Origin: Neisseria polysaccharea ATCC 43768
GTDB lineage: Bacteria > Pseudomonadota > Gammaproteobacteria > Burkholderiales > Neisseriaceae
Reading direction: 5' to 3'
Assembly (NCBI GenBank): GCA_000176735.1
Contig: ADBE01000130.1
Coordinates: 1 to 38,284 of the forward strand
Length of the DNA stretch: 38,284 nt
In this document: positions 17,319 to 27,355 of the stretch, in pieces
How the letters are laid out: every line of letters starts with the position of its first letter
How positions within the stretch are numbered: position 1 is the stretch's first letter
The notes under the pieces: generated by a model
Told to the model about the DNA's origin: nothing
The model's database searches: none
Seen by the model: only the letters and a program-made list of their open reading frames with translations
Translations under genes and position numbers: made by a program

Positions 17319-18713
17319 ATGAACACACGCCCCCTTTCCCTCGCCGTCGTGGGACACACCAACACCGGCAAAACCTCGCTCCTGCGCACCCTATTGCGCG
17401 ACAGCGGCTTCGGCGAAGTCAAAAATGCCCCGTCCACTACGCGCCATGTCGAAGAAGCCGCCATCAGCGACGGCGCAGATATGCTGGTTTTCCTGTATGA
17501 CACGCCCGGACTCGAAGACGCGGGCGGCGTGCTGGAATGGCTGGAAAACCATACGGACAATCGTTCAGACGGCATCGAACGGCTGCAACAGTTTCTCGGC
17601 AGCCACGGCGCGCACCATGATTTCAACCAGGAAGCCAAAGTCTTACGGCAAGTCTTGCAAAGCGATATGGCAATGTACGTCATCGACGCGCGCGAACCCG
17701 TCCTCGACAAATATCGGGATGAATTGACCATCCTTTCATGGTGTGCCAAACCGGTTATGCCCGTGTTCAACTTTACCGGCGGACAGCTTCCCGAATCGTG
17801 GACAACCATGCTGGCGAGGAGAAACTTGCACGTTTTCTCTGGGTTTGACACCGTCGCCTTCGATTTTGAAGGCGAATTGGATTTATGGAATAAACTCGCC
17901 ACCATGTTGCCGCAGCATGAAGTCATCGACCGCCTGACCGCCGCCCGCCGCCGTGAATGGACGCGTCTGGACAAAGAAGCGCGCCGCGAAATCGCCGATT
18001 TCCTGCTTGATGTTGCCGCCTTCGCGCAGGAAGTGGACGAAAACGAGGATACCGACACCGTGTTGCAAACCATGCAGGCAGAAATACGCCAACTCGAACG
18101 GCAGATGCAGCAGCGGCTGTTTGCCCTCTACCGTTTCTACCACAGCGAAATCGACGGCGGCGACTGGATGCCGCAAGCCTTCCGCCAAGACCCGTTCGAC
18201 AGCGAATTGCTCAAACAATACGGCATCCGCACCGGCACGGGCGCGGCAACCGGCGCGCTCATCGGCTTGGGGCTGGACATCGCCACACTCGGTGGCTCGC
18301 TCGGATTGGGTACGGCAATCGGCGGCTTTTTGGGCGGCATCCTGCCCAATACCCGCACCATTTCCGACAAGCTCAACGGTCGCCAAACCCTACACACCGA
18401 CCCCGAAACCCTGACCCTGCTCGCCGCCCGCGCCCTCGATCTGCTCCACGTCCTGCAAACGCGCGGACACGCGGCACAATCGGATATCGAGTTGCACAGC
18501 CGCAAAGCCCCTTGGGACGCCGCCAGACTCCCGCCCGAACTCAACAAAGCCCGCAGTCATTGGAAATGGTCGTCGCTCAATACGCACCGCCCCGAAACCA
18601 GCCGCGCCGAACGCGCCGGATATGTGGAGAAACTTCAAATCCGCCTGTCGGGAAAATATAGTGAATTAAATTTAAATCAGGACAAGGCGGCGAGCCGCAG
18701 ACAGTACAAATAG
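17319..18713 (+). CDS. GTPase with DUF3482 domain; C-terminus extended by a Correia element
   Basis: 464 residues. The N-terminal G domain has a P-loop GHTNTGKTSLLRTLLRD near residue 11 and a G3-type DTPGLED; after about residue 200 comes the DUF3482 region with a glycine-rich membrane-active-looking stretch (GTGAATGALIGLGLDIATLGG, split by GSLGLGTAIGGFLGG). Partner of the upstream DUF2868 membrane protein; the biological role is unknown. The last 18 codons and the stop are contributed by a Correia element starting at 18657. Removing the element (keeping one TA) would restore a TAA stop directly after LSGK, giving an ancestral 446-residue protein. One ATGCCGTCTGAA-type word is internal at 17564-17575. 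Confidence 0.85.
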   Translation: MNTRPLSLAVVGHTNTGKTSLLRTLLRDSGFGEVKNAPSTTRHVEEAAISDGADMLVFLYDTPGLEDAGGVLEWLENHTDNRSDGIERLQQFLGSHGAHHDFNQEAKVLRQVLQSDMAMYVIDAREPVLDKYRDELTILSWCAKPVMPVFNFTGGQLPESWTTMLARRNLHVFSGFDTVAFDFEGELDLWNKLATMLPQHEVIDRLTAARRREWTRLDKEARREIADFLLDVAAFAQEVDENEDTDTVLQTMQAEIRQLERQMQQRLFALYRFYHSEIDGGDWMPQAFRQDPFDSELLKQYGIRTGTGAATGALIGLGLDIATLGGSLGLGTAIGGFLGGILPNTRTISDKLNGRQTLHTDPETLTLLAARALDLLHVLQTRGHAAQSDIELHSRKAPWDAARLPPELNKARSHWKWSSLNTHRPETSRAERAGYVEKLQIRLSGKYSELNLNQDKAASRRQYK

Positions 18714-18762
18714 TACGGCAAGGCGAGCCAACGCTGTACCGGTTTAAATTTAATTCACTATA
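18657..18762. repeat. Correia element (short form, about 106 bp)
   Basis: Inverted termini TATAGTGAATTAAATTTAAA and the matching TTTAAATTTAATTCACTATA bound a 106-base element with the usual CAGACAGTACAAATAGTACGG core but without the ~50-base internal section found in the two longer copies of this window. Inserted at a TA, within the stop codon of the GTPase gene. Confidence 0.93.
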
Positions 18763-18845
18763 ATGCCGTCTGAAGCCTGTTTGTATGGCAAGTCAGATTC
18801 AAATCGGGATAAGGCAGGAGGGTCGCTGAAGCCGATTTGCGACAA

Positions 18846-18878
18846 AAAACGGGTTCTGTATGATACAGAACCCGTTTT
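18846..18878 (-). terminator. Terminator of the rimP-nusA-infB operon
   Basis: Fifteen-base perfect arms (18846-18860 and 18864-18878) with a three-base loop. On the minus strand the stem runs into a T tract. About 45 bases downstream of the infB stop. Confidence 0.9.
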
Positions 18879-18881
18879 CCG

Positions 18882-18908
18882 ATGCCGTCTGAACGCTTCA
18901 GACGGCAT
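18882..18908. terminator. DUS-pair hairpin between infB and its main terminator
   Basis: ATGCCGTCTGAA (18882-18893) and TTCAGACGGCAT (18897-18908), a second potential terminator in tandem. Confidence 0.75.
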
Positions 18909-18924
18909 TTTATTTGCAAAGGAA

Positions 18925-21813
18925 TTACAGGGTGCGGGCAACTTCGACGATGTCGAAACATTCGAGTTGGTCGCCTTCCATGATTTCGTTGTAGCCTTTA
19001 ATCATCAGACCGCACTCAAAGCCCATACGGACTTCTTTGACGTCGTCTTTATAGCGTTTCAACGAAGCCAGTTCGCCCGTGTGGATGACCACGTTGTTGC
19101 GGATGAGGCGGACATGGGAATCGCGTTTGACCACGCCGTCGGTAACCATACAGCCTGCAATATTGCCGACTTTTGAAACAGAGATAACCTGACGGATTTC
19201 GACCGTACCGGTTATTTGCTCTTTCTCTTCCGGAGAGAGCATGCCGCTCATGGCGGCTTTTACGTCGTCGATGGCATCATAGATGATGTTGTAGTAGCGG
19301 ATTTCCACGTTTTCATTTTCGGCCAGCTTACGTGAAGAAGCATCTGCACGTACGTTAAAGCCGATAATGAATGCGCCCGAAGCGATGGCAAGGTTGACAT
19401 CAGATTCGGTAATGCCGCCAACGCCGCTGTGCAACACGTTCACTTTCACTTCGTCTGTGGACAGTTTTTTCAGGCTGCCCGCCAAAGCCTCATAAGAGCC
19501 TTGAACGTCTGCCTTGATGATGACCGACAAAGATTGGGCCTGGGTTTCGCCCATATTGTTGAACATATTTTCCAGCTTCGCCGCCTGCTGTTTGGCAAGG
19601 CGCACGTCGCGGTATTTGCCTTGGCGGAAGAGGGCGATTTCGCGCGCTTTTTTCTCGTCCGCCAATACCATCGCGTCTTCACCCGCATTCGGTACGTCGG
19701 ACAAGCCGAGGATTTCGACGGGGATGGACGGGCCGGCTTCGGTAATGGATTTGCCGTTTTCGTCAACCATCGCACGGATTTTGCCGAATGCCGTACCGGC
19801 CAGCAGCATATCGCCTTTTTTCAGCGTACCGCTTTGTACCAAGAGAGTGGCAACCGCACCGCGGCCTTTGTCCAGACGGGCTTCGACGATAATGCCTTTT
19901 GCAGGTGCATCGACAGGGGCAGTCAGTTCCAAGACTTCGGCTTCGAGCAACACGGCTTCGAGCAGCGCGTCGATGTTCGTTCCTTTTTTCGCGGAAACGT
20001 CGATGAATTGAACCGTGCCGCCCCAATCGTCGGGGATAACTTCGTGTTGGGTCAGTTCTTGGCGGATGCGTTCGGGGTTGGCAGTGTCTTTATCGATTTT
20101 ATTGACGGCAACCACAATCGGAACGCCTGCCGCTTTGGCGTGGGCAATTGCTTCGATGGTTTGCGGCATCACGCCGTCGTCGGCCGCGACCACAAGAATC
20201 ACGATGTCGGTTGCTTTCGCACCGCGTGCGCGCATAGCGGTAAAGGCTTCGTGTCCCGGGGTGTCCAAGAAGGTAATCACGCCACGTGGGGTTTTGACAT
20301 GGTACGCGCCGATGTGCTGCGTAATGCCGCCCGCTTCGCCCTGTACCACTTTGGCGCGGCGGATGTAGTCCAGTAGCGAGGTTTTGCCGTGGTCGACGTG
20401 GCCCATGACGGTAACGACGGGCGGACGCGGCAATGCTTCGGCTTCCACTGCTTCCGCGCCTTCGTCCAAGAAGGCTTCGGGATCGTCGGCGGCGGCAGGT
20501 TTACCGATATGTCCGAGTTCTTCGACGACAATCAGGGCTGTGTCTTGGTCGATGGATTGGTTGATGGTTACCATCATGCCCATTTTCATCAGGGCTTTAA
20601 CCACTTCGACGCCTTTGACTGCCATTTTGTGCGCCAAATCGGCAACGGTAATGGTTTCGGGAACTAAAACCTCGTGTACGACAGGTTCGGTCGGCGCTTG
20701 GAAGGCGTGTTGGTTTGGCTCAAGTTTGAGTTTTTTGCCTTTTTTGCCGCCGCGTACGCGCTCGTCGTCGCCGTTGCGCGCATTGTTGCGGTCACGTCCG
20801 CCTTTACCGCCTTTGCCTTTGGTATTGCGGCCCTGGCCTTCGTCATCACGGTTGTAGCGGTCTTCTTTTTTTGCTTTTGACGGGTTGACAGGTTTATTTT
20901 CGACGGCTGGCGCGGCTGCCTGCTGTTTCTCGGCAGGTTTGGCGGGACGCTGTCTGCCGGTTTTGGCTTCCTGTGCGGCTTTTGCCTGTTGTTCTGCCTG
21001 TTGTTTCATGGCTTCGCGGCGTGCCTGGCGTTCCTGTTTCTCTTTCAACAGGGCTTCCTGGTGGGCGCGAAGTGCGGCGGCACGGCGAGCCTCTTCATCG
21101 CGTTGCGCCTGTTCTTCCGCGCTGACCACGGGTTGCGGCACGGCAGGTGCGGCAGGTTTCGCCGGTTTTTTGGCATCTTTGCCTTTGCCGTTTCGCTCGT
21201 GTTTCGGCTTGGCGGCTTTTTCTTTGGGCTCGGCGGGTTTTTCAGACGGCATTTTGTCGGCTTGGACTTTTTCCGCTTTGCTTTCTTCGGCGGGTTTGGT
21301 TTCCGCCACAACGGGTGCGGTTTCGGCTTTTGCTTCGGTGGGTTTCTGCGCGGCAGGTTTGGCTTTGTTGCCTGCTTTTGCCGCTTTCAGTTTTGCCGCT
21401 TCCGCTTCTGCCTTGGCACGGGCTTCTGCGCGTGCGGCAGCTTCGGCTCGGGCTTTTGCCGCGTCTTCTGCCGTCTGCTCCGGCTGGACAGGTGCGGCTT
21501 GGGTTTGGGCGGCTTTTACCTGTGCTGCCAATTCTTCGGCAGAAGGAATGTTGACAGTGCGTCCGCGTTTGCGTGTTTCGACTTTTACGCCGTCAACGGT
21601 GCTGACTTCGGTTTTGGTGCGGCGGATGCTGATGGTGCTGCTGTTGCTGCCGTTTTTCTTGGTCAGGTAGGCGTTCAGAAGCTGTTTGTCGTCCAGCGTC
21701 AGGGAATCGCTGCCGCTGTTTTTGCTGACGCCGGCTTCTTTCAACTGTTTCAACAGGTCTTCGACGGGGCGTTTCAGCTCGGCGGCAAATTGTTCTACGG
21801 TTGTGTTACTCAT
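18925..21813 (-). CDS. infB: Translation initiation factor IF-2
   Basis: 962 residues. The N-terminal ~380 residues are an Ala/Lys/Glu-rich, low-complexity region after an IF2N module; the G domain starts near residue 465 with GHVDHGKT, then [12 protein letters not shown] and SAKKG, followed by the beta-barrel domains and the fMet-tRNA-binding C2 domain. Delivers initiator tRNA to the 30S subunit and promotes subunit joining using GTP. Last gene of rimP-nusA-infB, 11 bases after nusA. An uptake word lies inside the coding region (21241-21252) and is translated as KMPSEKP in the low-complexity part, where the insertion is tolerated. Confidence 0.97.
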   Translation of the reverse strand: MSNTTVEQFAAELKRPVEDLLKQLKEAGVSKNSGSDSLTLDDKQLLNAYLTKKNGSNSSTISIRRTKTEVSTVDGVKVETRKRGRTVNIPSAEELAAQVKAAQTQAAPVQPEQTAEDAAKARAEAAARAEARAKAEAEAAKLKAAKAGNKAKPAAQKPTEAKAETAPVVAETKPAEESKAEKVQADKMPSEKPAEPKEKAAKPKHERNGKGKDAKKPAKPAAPAVPQPVVSAEEQAQRDEEARRAAALRAHQEALLKEKQERQARREAMKQQAEQQAKAAQEAKTGRQRPAKPAEKQQAAAPAVENKPVNPSKAKKEDRYNRDDEGQGRNTKGKGGKGGRDRNNARNGDDERVRGGKKGKKLKLEPNQHAFQAPTEPVVHEVLVPETITVADLAHKMAVKGVEVVKALMKMGMMVTINQSIDQDTALIVVEELGHIGKPAAADDPEAFLDEGAEAVEAEALPRPPVVTVMGHVDHGKTSLLDYIRRAKVVQGEAGGITQHIGAYHVKTPRGVITFLDTPGHEAFTAMRARGAKATDIVILVVAADDGVMPQTIEAIAHAKAAGVPIVVAVNKIDKDTANPERIRQELTQHEVIPDDWGGTVQFIDVSAKKGTNIDALLEAVLLEAEVLELTAPVDAPAKGIIVEARLDKGRGAVATLLVQSGTLKKGDMLLAGTAFGKIRAMVDENGKSITEAGPSIPVEILGLSDVPNAGEDAMVLADEKKAREIALFRQGKYRDVRLAKQQAAKLENMFNNMGETQAQSLSVIIKADVQGSYEALAGSLKKLSTDEVKVNVLHSGVGGITESDVNLAIASGAFIIGFNVRADASSRKLAENENVEIRYYNIIYDAIDDVKAAMSGMLSPEEKEQITGTVEIRQVISVSKVGNIAGCMVTDGVVKRDSHVRLIRNNVVIHTGELASLKRYKDDVKEVRMGFECGLMIKGYNEIMEGDQLECFDIVEVARTL

Positions 21814-21824
21814 CTGTACCCCCT

Positions 21825-23327
21825 TTATTTGTCTTCGGTAAACCAGTGTTCGCGTGCGGTCAGGATGACGGCTTTTGCGGTTTCTTCGTTTACACCGGTA
21901 ATTTCAATCAGTTCGTCCACGGCAAGCTCTGCCAAGTCGTCGCGGGTGGTAATGCCTGCTTCGGCAAGGCTGCGGAGCATATCGGCATCTACGCCTTCGA
22001 GGTTGCGCATATCGTCGGACACTTCGCCCAGTTTTTCTTCGGCGGCAATCGCCATGGTCAGGATGGCATCGCGGGCGCGGTTGCGGAGCATATCGACGAT
22101 TTCTTCGTCAAATCCTTCAATGGCAAGCAGTTCGGCGGCAGGAACATAGGCGACTTCTTCCAAGGTTGCAAAACCTTCCTGAACCAGTACGTCGGCAGTT
22201 TCTTCGTCCACGTTCAAGTGATCCATAAACAGGCGGCGGATGGCGGCATCTTCTGCCGCATTGCGCTCGTCTGCTTCTGCAGAGGTCATGATGTTGAGCT
22301 GCCAGCCGGTCAGCTCGGAGGCGAGGCGGACGTTTTGACCGCCGCGTCCGATGGCGAGCGCGAGCTGGTCTTCGGCAACGATGACATCGACGGCGTGTTT
22401 GTCTTCGTCGATGACGATGCGGCTGACTTCGGCGGGTGAGAGCGCGCTCATGACGAATTGGGCAGGCTCGGGCGACCAAAGGACAACGTCGATGCGCTCG
22501 CCGGACAATTCGTTGCTGACGGCATTGACACGCGAACCGCGAACGCCGATACAGGTGCCTTGCGGATCGATGCGCTGGTCGTTGGCTTTGACGGCGACTT
22601 TGGCACGTTGTCCCGGGTCGCGGGCGACAGCGCGGATTTCAAGCATGCCGTCTGCAATTTCAGGTACTTCATTGGCGTACAGTTTGACGAGGAAATCGCC
22701 GGAAGTACGGCTCAGGATGACTTGTTTGCGGCCGGTGTTGCCGATTTCTTCGACGCGCAGGAAGAGGGCGCGGATGCGGTCGCCGCTGCGGAAGTTTTCG
22801 CGCGGAATCATTTGGTCGCGCGGAATCAGCGCGTCCAGTTTGCCGGCAACGACTTCGACGATGATGCCGTGGCGTTCGACGCGTTTGACCGTGCCGGACA
22901 CGATGTCTTCTTTGACGGCGAGAAACTCGTTCAGATTCTGCTCGCGCTCGGCATCGCGGATGCGTTGCAGGATGATTTGTTTGGCGGTTTGCGCGGCTTG
23001 GCGGCCGAAGCCTTCGTTGGGCAGCTGCTCTTCATAGTATTCGCCGATTTGGATGGCGGTGCCGGGAATTTCCTCTTGGATTTCCTCGATGGTTTTTTCG
23101 ACATCGGGATAGGTATAGTCTTCATCGGCGACAATCAGCCAGCGGCGGAAGGTTTGGTATTCGCCGGTGTCGCGGTTGATTTGGACGCGGACATCCATGT
23201 GTTCACGGTCTGCCTTTTTCTTGGCGGCGGTAGACAGGGCGAATTCCAGTGCTTGGAAGACGACTTCGGCATCAACGTTTTTTTCGCTTGCCAGCGCTTC
23301 TGCCAGTTGCAACATTTCACGGCTCAT
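21825..23327 (-). CDS. nusA: Transcription termination/antitermination factor NusA
   Basis: 500 residues from [17 protein letters not shown] (start 23327); an in-frame ATG five codons earlier lacks family support. Order of domains: N-terminal RNA-polymerase-binding domain (to ~135), S1 domain ([17 protein letters not shown]), KH1 and KH2 ([33 protein letters not shown]), then two C-terminal acidic repeats as in E. coli. Controls pausing, termination and rRNA antitermination. Sits 27 bases after rimP. A hairpin with a T run in the operon leader offers a target for autoregulation by NusA. Confidence 0.97.
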   Translation of the reverse strand: MSREMLQLAEALASEKNVDAEVVFQALEFALSTAAKKKADREHMDVRVQINRDTGEYQTFRRWLIVADEDYTYPDVEKTIEEIQEEIPGTAIQIGEYYEEQLPNEGFGRQAAQTAKQIILQRIRDAEREQNLNEFLAVKEDIVSGTVKRVERHGIIVEVVAGKLDALIPRDQMIPRENFRSGDRIRALFLRVEEIGNTGRKQVILSRTSGDFLVKLYANEVPEIADGMLEIRAVARDPGQRAKVAVKANDQRIDPQGTCIGVRGSRVNAVSNELSGERIDVVLWSPEPAQFVMSALSPAEVSRIVIDEDKHAVDVIVAEDQLALAIGRGGQNVRLASELTGWQLNIMTSAEADERNAAEDAAIRRLFMDHLNVDEETADVLVQEGFATLEEVAYVPAAELLAIEGFDEEIVDMLRNRARDAILTMAIAAEEKLGEVSDDMRNLEGVDADMLRSLAEAGITTRDDLAELAVDELIEITGVNEETAKAVILTAREHWFTEDK

Positions 23328-23354
23328 TTTGAATATCTCCAATATTGTTGTGTT

Positions 23355-23786
23355 TTAAAATTTGAATTCGGGGCGCAGGCGGGCTTTGTCGATGTTGTCC
23401 AACCCGATTTGCACGGTTTTGCCGTCGAAAGAAACGGTAACAGTGTCGTTTTCGCAGCCTTCGATTTTACCGATAAAGTTTTTCTGACCGTCTATCGGCA
23501 GACGGGTTTTGATTTTTGCCTGCTGACCGGCAAAGCGCACGAAGTCAGCGGCTTTTTTCAGCGGCCGGTCGAGTCCGGGGCTGGAAATTTCCAGATTTTT
23601 ATAATCGATGTCTTCCACCATAAACACGCGGCTCAAATGGTTGCTGACGGCGGCGCAGTCTTCGACGGTAATGCCGCCTTCCTTATCGATGAACACGCGC
23701 AGCGTCCCTTGTGCGGTCAGTTCGAAATCGACCAGTTCGTAGCCCAAGCCGGGCAGGGTTTTTTCGAGGATGGTCTGAATATCCAT
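23355..23786 (-). CDS. rimP: Ribosome maturation factor RimP
   Basis: 143 residues. RimP N-terminal domain ([24 protein letters not shown], split by the GGITVEDC segment) with the family motif SPGLDRPL in the middle, and the C-terminal SH3-like domain ([19 protein letters not shown]). Needed for maturation of the 30S subunit. First gene of the operon; AGGGAG at about 23791-23796 is the ribosome binding site. Confidence 0.95.
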   Translation of the reverse strand: MDIQTILEKTLPGLGYELVDFELTAQGTLRVFIDKEGGITVEDCAAVSNHLSRVFMVEDIDYKNLEISSPGLDRPLKKAADFVRFAGQQAKIKTRLPIDGQKNFIGKIEGCENDTVTVSFDGKTVQIGLDNIDKARLRPEFKF

Positions 23787-23803
23787 ACGGCTCCCTAAAG
23801 TGC

Positions 23804-23833
23804 ATAATAAAAAAATGGCCGGGCGGCCATTTT
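23804..23833 (-). terminator. Terminator-like hairpin in the rimP leader (possible attenuator)
   Basis: On the minus strand a stem (23825-23833 with 23812-23820; GGCC core plus A-T pairs, four-base loop) runs straight into a T7 tract ending at 23809. It lies between the likely promoter and the rimP ATG, 18-23 bases before the start codon, so transcripts must read through it to reach rimP-nusA-infB. Confidence 0.65.
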
Positions 23834-23858
23834 TCGTTGGGATTGAAAAATTTTCGGG

Positions 23859-23887
23859 ATTATAACCCTTTTTGCGGAGAAATGAAA
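23859..23887 (-). promoter_or_regulatory. Likely promoter of rimP-nusA-infB
   Basis: Minus strand: a perfect TATAAT at 23859-23864, with a weak TTTCAT -35 at 23882-23887 (17-base spacing). Predicted start near 23852 gives a leader of about 65 nt that contains the terminator-like hairpin. The rest of 23888-24142 holds no gene that I can support. Confidence 0.55.
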
Positions 23888-24142
23888 GCGTTGATTTGTT
23901 TTATATTTTCCAATTTGAAAAAATGGCTGTCCGGCAATGGTTTTTGAAAGGGGGCGGCATTGCCGGCAAAATTTCCGGCAGATTCGGTTTTTTGCCGTTT
24001 AATCTTTTTTGAATCAGCGCGTTGTTTCTTTTCCCGGCTGCCGGCGTGTTTTGTTGCACGGGGGTGGGTGTTCCCCCGTCTTGCATAAAGCCCGCCCCAA
24101 GCCTAAAATCAGGGCATTTTTTTGACAGTTTGGGGCTGCGTT

Positions 24143-25249
24143 ATGTCTCTTTATCCGATTTACAATTTTTCCGCCGGCCCCGCCGTATTGCCCGAAGCCG
24201 TGTTGGAAACGGCGCGGCAGGAAATGTCGGATTACAACGGTACGGGTTTTTCCGTGATGGAAATGAGCCACCGTTCGGATATGTTTTTGAGCATCCTGCA
24301 TCATGCCGAACAAGACCTGCGGCAGCTTTTGAACATTCCGTCCGACTATAAAATCCTGTTTTTACAGGGCGGGGCGACCACGCAATTCAATATGGCGGTT
24401 TTGAATATGGCACGCGGTTTCCGCACCGCCGACGCGGTGGTAACGGGCAACTGGAGCCGTACCGCCTATGAGCAGATGGGGCGGCTGACCGATACGGAAA
24501 TCCGTTTGGCGGCGCACGGGGGCGAGCAATATGCCTATAAAAACCTGCCTGCGGTGGAGGATTGGGATGTCGATCCGAATTCCGCATTTGTCCATTTTGC
24601 GATTAATGAAACCGTAAACGGCCTGCAGTATCAAAACGTCCCCAAGCTTTCAGACGGCCTGCCGCCGCTGGTGTGCGATATGTCGAGCGAAATTTTGTCG
24701 CGCGAGTTTGATGTATCCGATTACGGCTTGATTTACGCCGGCGCGCAAAAAAATATCGGTCCGGCCGGTGCGACCGTGGTCATTATCCGCGAGGATTTAC
24801 TCGAGCGTTGTCCGAACGATATTCCCGATGTGTTCAACTACCGTTCGCACATCAACCGCGACGGTATGTACAACACGCCGTCAACTTACGCGATTTATAT
24901 GTCGGGGCTGGTGTTCCGCTGGCTGCAGACGCAGGGCGGTGTGAAAAAAATTGAAGCGGTCAATCGGATAAAGGCGCAAACCTTATACGAGGCGATAGAC
25001 AGCAGCGGCGGTTTTTACATCAACGATATTCATCCTGATGCGCGTTCCAAAATGAACGTGGTCTTCAAAACCGCGAGCGAGGATTTGGATCGACGCTTTG
25101 TGTTGGAAGCCGAGTTGCAGGGCTTGTGCCTGCTTAAGGGCTATAAAACCGTCGGCGGTATGCGTGCCAGCATTTATAATGCGATGCCGCTCGAAGGCGT
25201 GCGGGCTTTGGCAGATTTTATGCGCGATTTCCAACGGCGTTACGGTTGA
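24143..25249 (+). CDS. serC: Phosphoserine aminotransferase
   Basis: 368 residues starting at MSLYPIYNFSAGPA (24143); the upstream in-frame start adds seven residues not seen in the family. Class V PLP enzyme: the NFSAGPA N-terminus, MEMSHRS, GGATTQFNMAVLN for phosphate contacts, and the PLP lysine in YAGAQKNIGPAG. Converts 3-phosphohydroxypyruvate to phosphoserine in serine synthesis and acts in pyridoxal phosphate synthesis. Contains an internal inverted AGGCCGTCTGAA word at 24649-24660. Followed by a DUS hairpin. Confidence 0.96.
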   Translation: MSLYPIYNFSAGPAVLPEAVLETARQEMSDYNGTGFSVMEMSHRSDMFLSILHHAEQDLRQLLNIPSDYKILFLQGGATTQFNMAVLNMARGFRTADAVVTGNWSRTAYEQMGRLTDTEIRLAAHGGEQYAYKNLPAVEDWDVDPNSAFVHFAINETVNGLQYQNVPKLSDGLPPLVCDMSSEILSREFDVSDYGLIYAGAQKNIGPAGATVVIIREDLLERCPNDIPDVFNYRSHINRDGMYNTPSTYAIYMSGLVFRWLQTQGGVKKIEAVNRIKAQTLYEAIDSSGGFYINDIHPDARSKMNVVFKTASEDLDRRFVLEAELQGLCLLKGYKTVGGMRASIYNAMPLEGVRALADFMRDFQRRYG

Positions 25250-25256
25250 TGTCCCG

Positions 25257-25293
25257 ATGCCGTCTGAAAGCGGTTTGCGGCTTCAGACGGCAT
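25257..25293 (+). terminator. DUS-pair terminator after serC
   Basis: ATGCCGTCTGAA (25257-25268) and TTCAGACGGCAT (25282-25293) with a 13-base loop. The remaining sequence to 25646 holds the lptA promoter and nothing else supportable. Confidence 0.8.
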
Positions 25294-25544
25294 CGGCTGT
25301 TTCGGCGTTTTCCGGCGGCGTTCCGGTGCGGCGGTAGGGGGTAAGGCTGCGCTGCCGGTGTTTTTATTCCGGGCGTGATGCTGTTTGCGCCGGACTGTCC
25401 CGCCGGGTTTTTCAAATATGAAATGTGTTGCCCCCGCTTTTCCGGCAAGGGCGTTTTCCGCCCGGTTCGAATCTTGCTTCCGATGTTTTTATGTCTGCCG
25501 GATGTTTGAATGGCGGGTAGAAACCCCGCACAGCCGCCGTTTTC

Positions 25545-25574
25545 TTGCCCTGCTTTGCTCCGTTGCCTTATAAT
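25545..25574 (+). promoter_or_regulatory. Likely promoter of lptA
   Basis: TTGCCC (25545-25550) and a perfect TATAAT (25569-25574) at 18-base spacing, 73 bases before the lptA ATG. The start lacks a strong Shine-Dalgarno sequence. Confidence 0.5.
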
Positions 25575-25646
25575 TAAGAATCTTTTTCAATAATCCGGAT
25601 TCCAAATGCCGGATGCCTTTTCCAACCCTTATCCGACACATTCCAA

Positions 25647-27280
25647 ATGATAAAACCGAACCTGAGGCCGAAGCTCGGCTCTTCCGTGCTGATTGCCTTC
25701 CTTTCCCTGTATTCTTCGCTGGTATTGAATTACGCCTTTTTTACCAAAGTTGTCGAGCTTCATCCTTTTAACGGCACCGGGGCGGATATTTTCCTCTATA
25801 CGATGCCGGTGGTGCTGTTTTTTTAAGTAATTTCGTTTTTCACGTCATTGCCCTGCCTTTTGTGCATAAGGTATTGATTCCGTTGATATTGGTTATCAGT
25901 GCGGCGGTGTCTTACCAAGAAATATTTTTCAATATCTATTTCAACAAGTCGATGTTGAATAATGTCTTGCAAACTACGGCTGCCGAAAGCGCGCGCCTGA
26001 TTACGCCGGGCTATGTGCTGTGGATTGTATGTTTGGGCGTATTGCCCGCGCTGGCGTATATCGCCGTCAAGGTCAAATACCGCGTTTGGTATAAGGAGCT
26101 TTTGACGCGCCTTGTGCTTGCCGCCGTTTCCTTTTTGTGCGCGTTGGGCATCGCGATGTTGCAATATCAGGATTACGCCTCGTTTTTCCGCAACAATAAA
26201 TCAGTAACCCATCTGATTGTGCCGTCTAATTTCATCGGCGCGGGCGTGTCGAAATACAAAGATTGGAAGCGTTCCAACATTCCTTATACGCAATTGGATA
26301 TGGCGGTCGTGCAAAACCGCCCGGCCGGCAGCCTGCGCCGTTTCGTGGTGCTGATCGTGGGCGAGACCACGCGTGCCGCCAACTGGGGTTTGAACGGTTA
26401 CAGCCGCCAAACTACGCCGCTTCTTGCCGCGCGCGGCGATGAAATTGTCAATTTCCCGCAGGTCAGAAGCTGCGGCACATCGACCGCGCACTCCCTGCCG
26501 TGTATGTTCTCAACCTTCGACCGCACGGATTATGACGAAATTAAAGCCGAACACCAGGACAACCTGCTGGACATCGTGCAGCGCGCCGGCGTGGAAGTTA
26601 CCTGGTTGGAAAACGATTCCGGCTGCAAGGGCGTGTGCGGCAAAGTGCCGAATACCGACGTTACCTCGCTCAACCTGCCCGAATACTGCCGCAACGGCGA
26701 GTGCCTCGACAATATCCTGCTGACCAAGTTCGACGAAGCCCTCAACAAAAACGATAAAGACGCGGTTTTGATTCTGCATACCATCGGCAGCCACGGGCCG
26801 ACGTATTACGAACGCTACACCGAAGCCGAGCGCAAATTCACGCCGACCTGCGACACCAACGAAATCGACAAATGCGCCCGCGCCACGTTGGTTAACACTT
26901 ACGACAATACGGTTTTGTATGTGGACCAGTTTATCGACAAGGTTATCCGCAAACTTGAAAACCGCGACGATTTGGAAAGCGCGGTGCATTATGTTTCCGA
27001 CCACGGCGAAAGTTTGGGCGAAAACGGGATGTACCTGCACGCCGCGCCTTACGCCATCGCGCCTTCCGGACAGACGCATATCCCGATGGTTATGTGGTTT
27101 TCCAAAGCCTTCCGCCAACACGGGGGCATAGATTTCCAATGCCTCAAGCAAAAAGCGGCGGAAAACGAATATTCGCACGACCACTATTTCAGCACGGTAT
27201 TGGGGCTGATGGATATTTCCAACAGCCAAACCTATCGGAAGGATATGGATATATTGGCAGCCTGCCGCCGTCCGCGCTGA
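25647..27280 (+). pseudogene. lptA: LptA (EptA), lipid A phosphoethanolamine transferase: phase-OFF allele
   Basis: Reading from the ATG at 25647 gives a membrane N-terminus (LIAFLSLYSSLVLNY) but stops at TAA 25824-25826 after 59 residues, within a run of seven T (25818-25824). Adding one T restores LFFLSNFVFHVIALP and a continuous 544-residue protein ending at 27280. The rest is intact: five N-terminal helices, then the periplasmic sulfatase-fold domain with VGETTRAANWGLNGYSR, the catalytic Thr in CGTSTAHSLPCMFS, SHGPTYYERY and VSDHGESLGENGMYLH for zinc. The enzyme adds phosphoethanolamine to lipid A phosphates, raising resistance to cationic peptides and complement. The T tract is a known phase-variation site in the gonococcus. 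Reversible, so not a dead gene. Confidence 0.93.
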
Positions 27281-27288
27281 TGCCGGAT

Positions 27289-27315
27289 ATGCCGTCTGAA
27301 GCCTTCAGACGGCAT
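27289..27315 (+). terminator. DUS-pair terminator after lptA
   Basis: ATGCCGTCTGAA (27289-27300) and TTCAGACGGCAT (27304-27315) with a three-base loop, eight bases beyond the stop. A T run is lacking, so termination may be partial. Confidence 0.75.
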
Positions 27316-27355
27316 ATGTGTCCGAACACCCGACCGACGACCGGAGTATAACGAT

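Noticed and set aside
20989-22149. A long Phe/Gly-rich open frame opposite infB
   Set aside because: It is the antisense of the Ala/Lys-rich low-complexity region of IF-2 and is not credible as a protein.
22458-23798. A 446-residue open frame antisense to nusA and rimP
   Set aside because: Its length follows from codon bias of the real genes on the other strand; no domain or start signal is seen.
23787-24142. Possible initiator tRNA gene upstream of rimP, as in the E. coli metY-nusA operon
   Set aside because: No cloverleaf or CCA end could be found on either strand.
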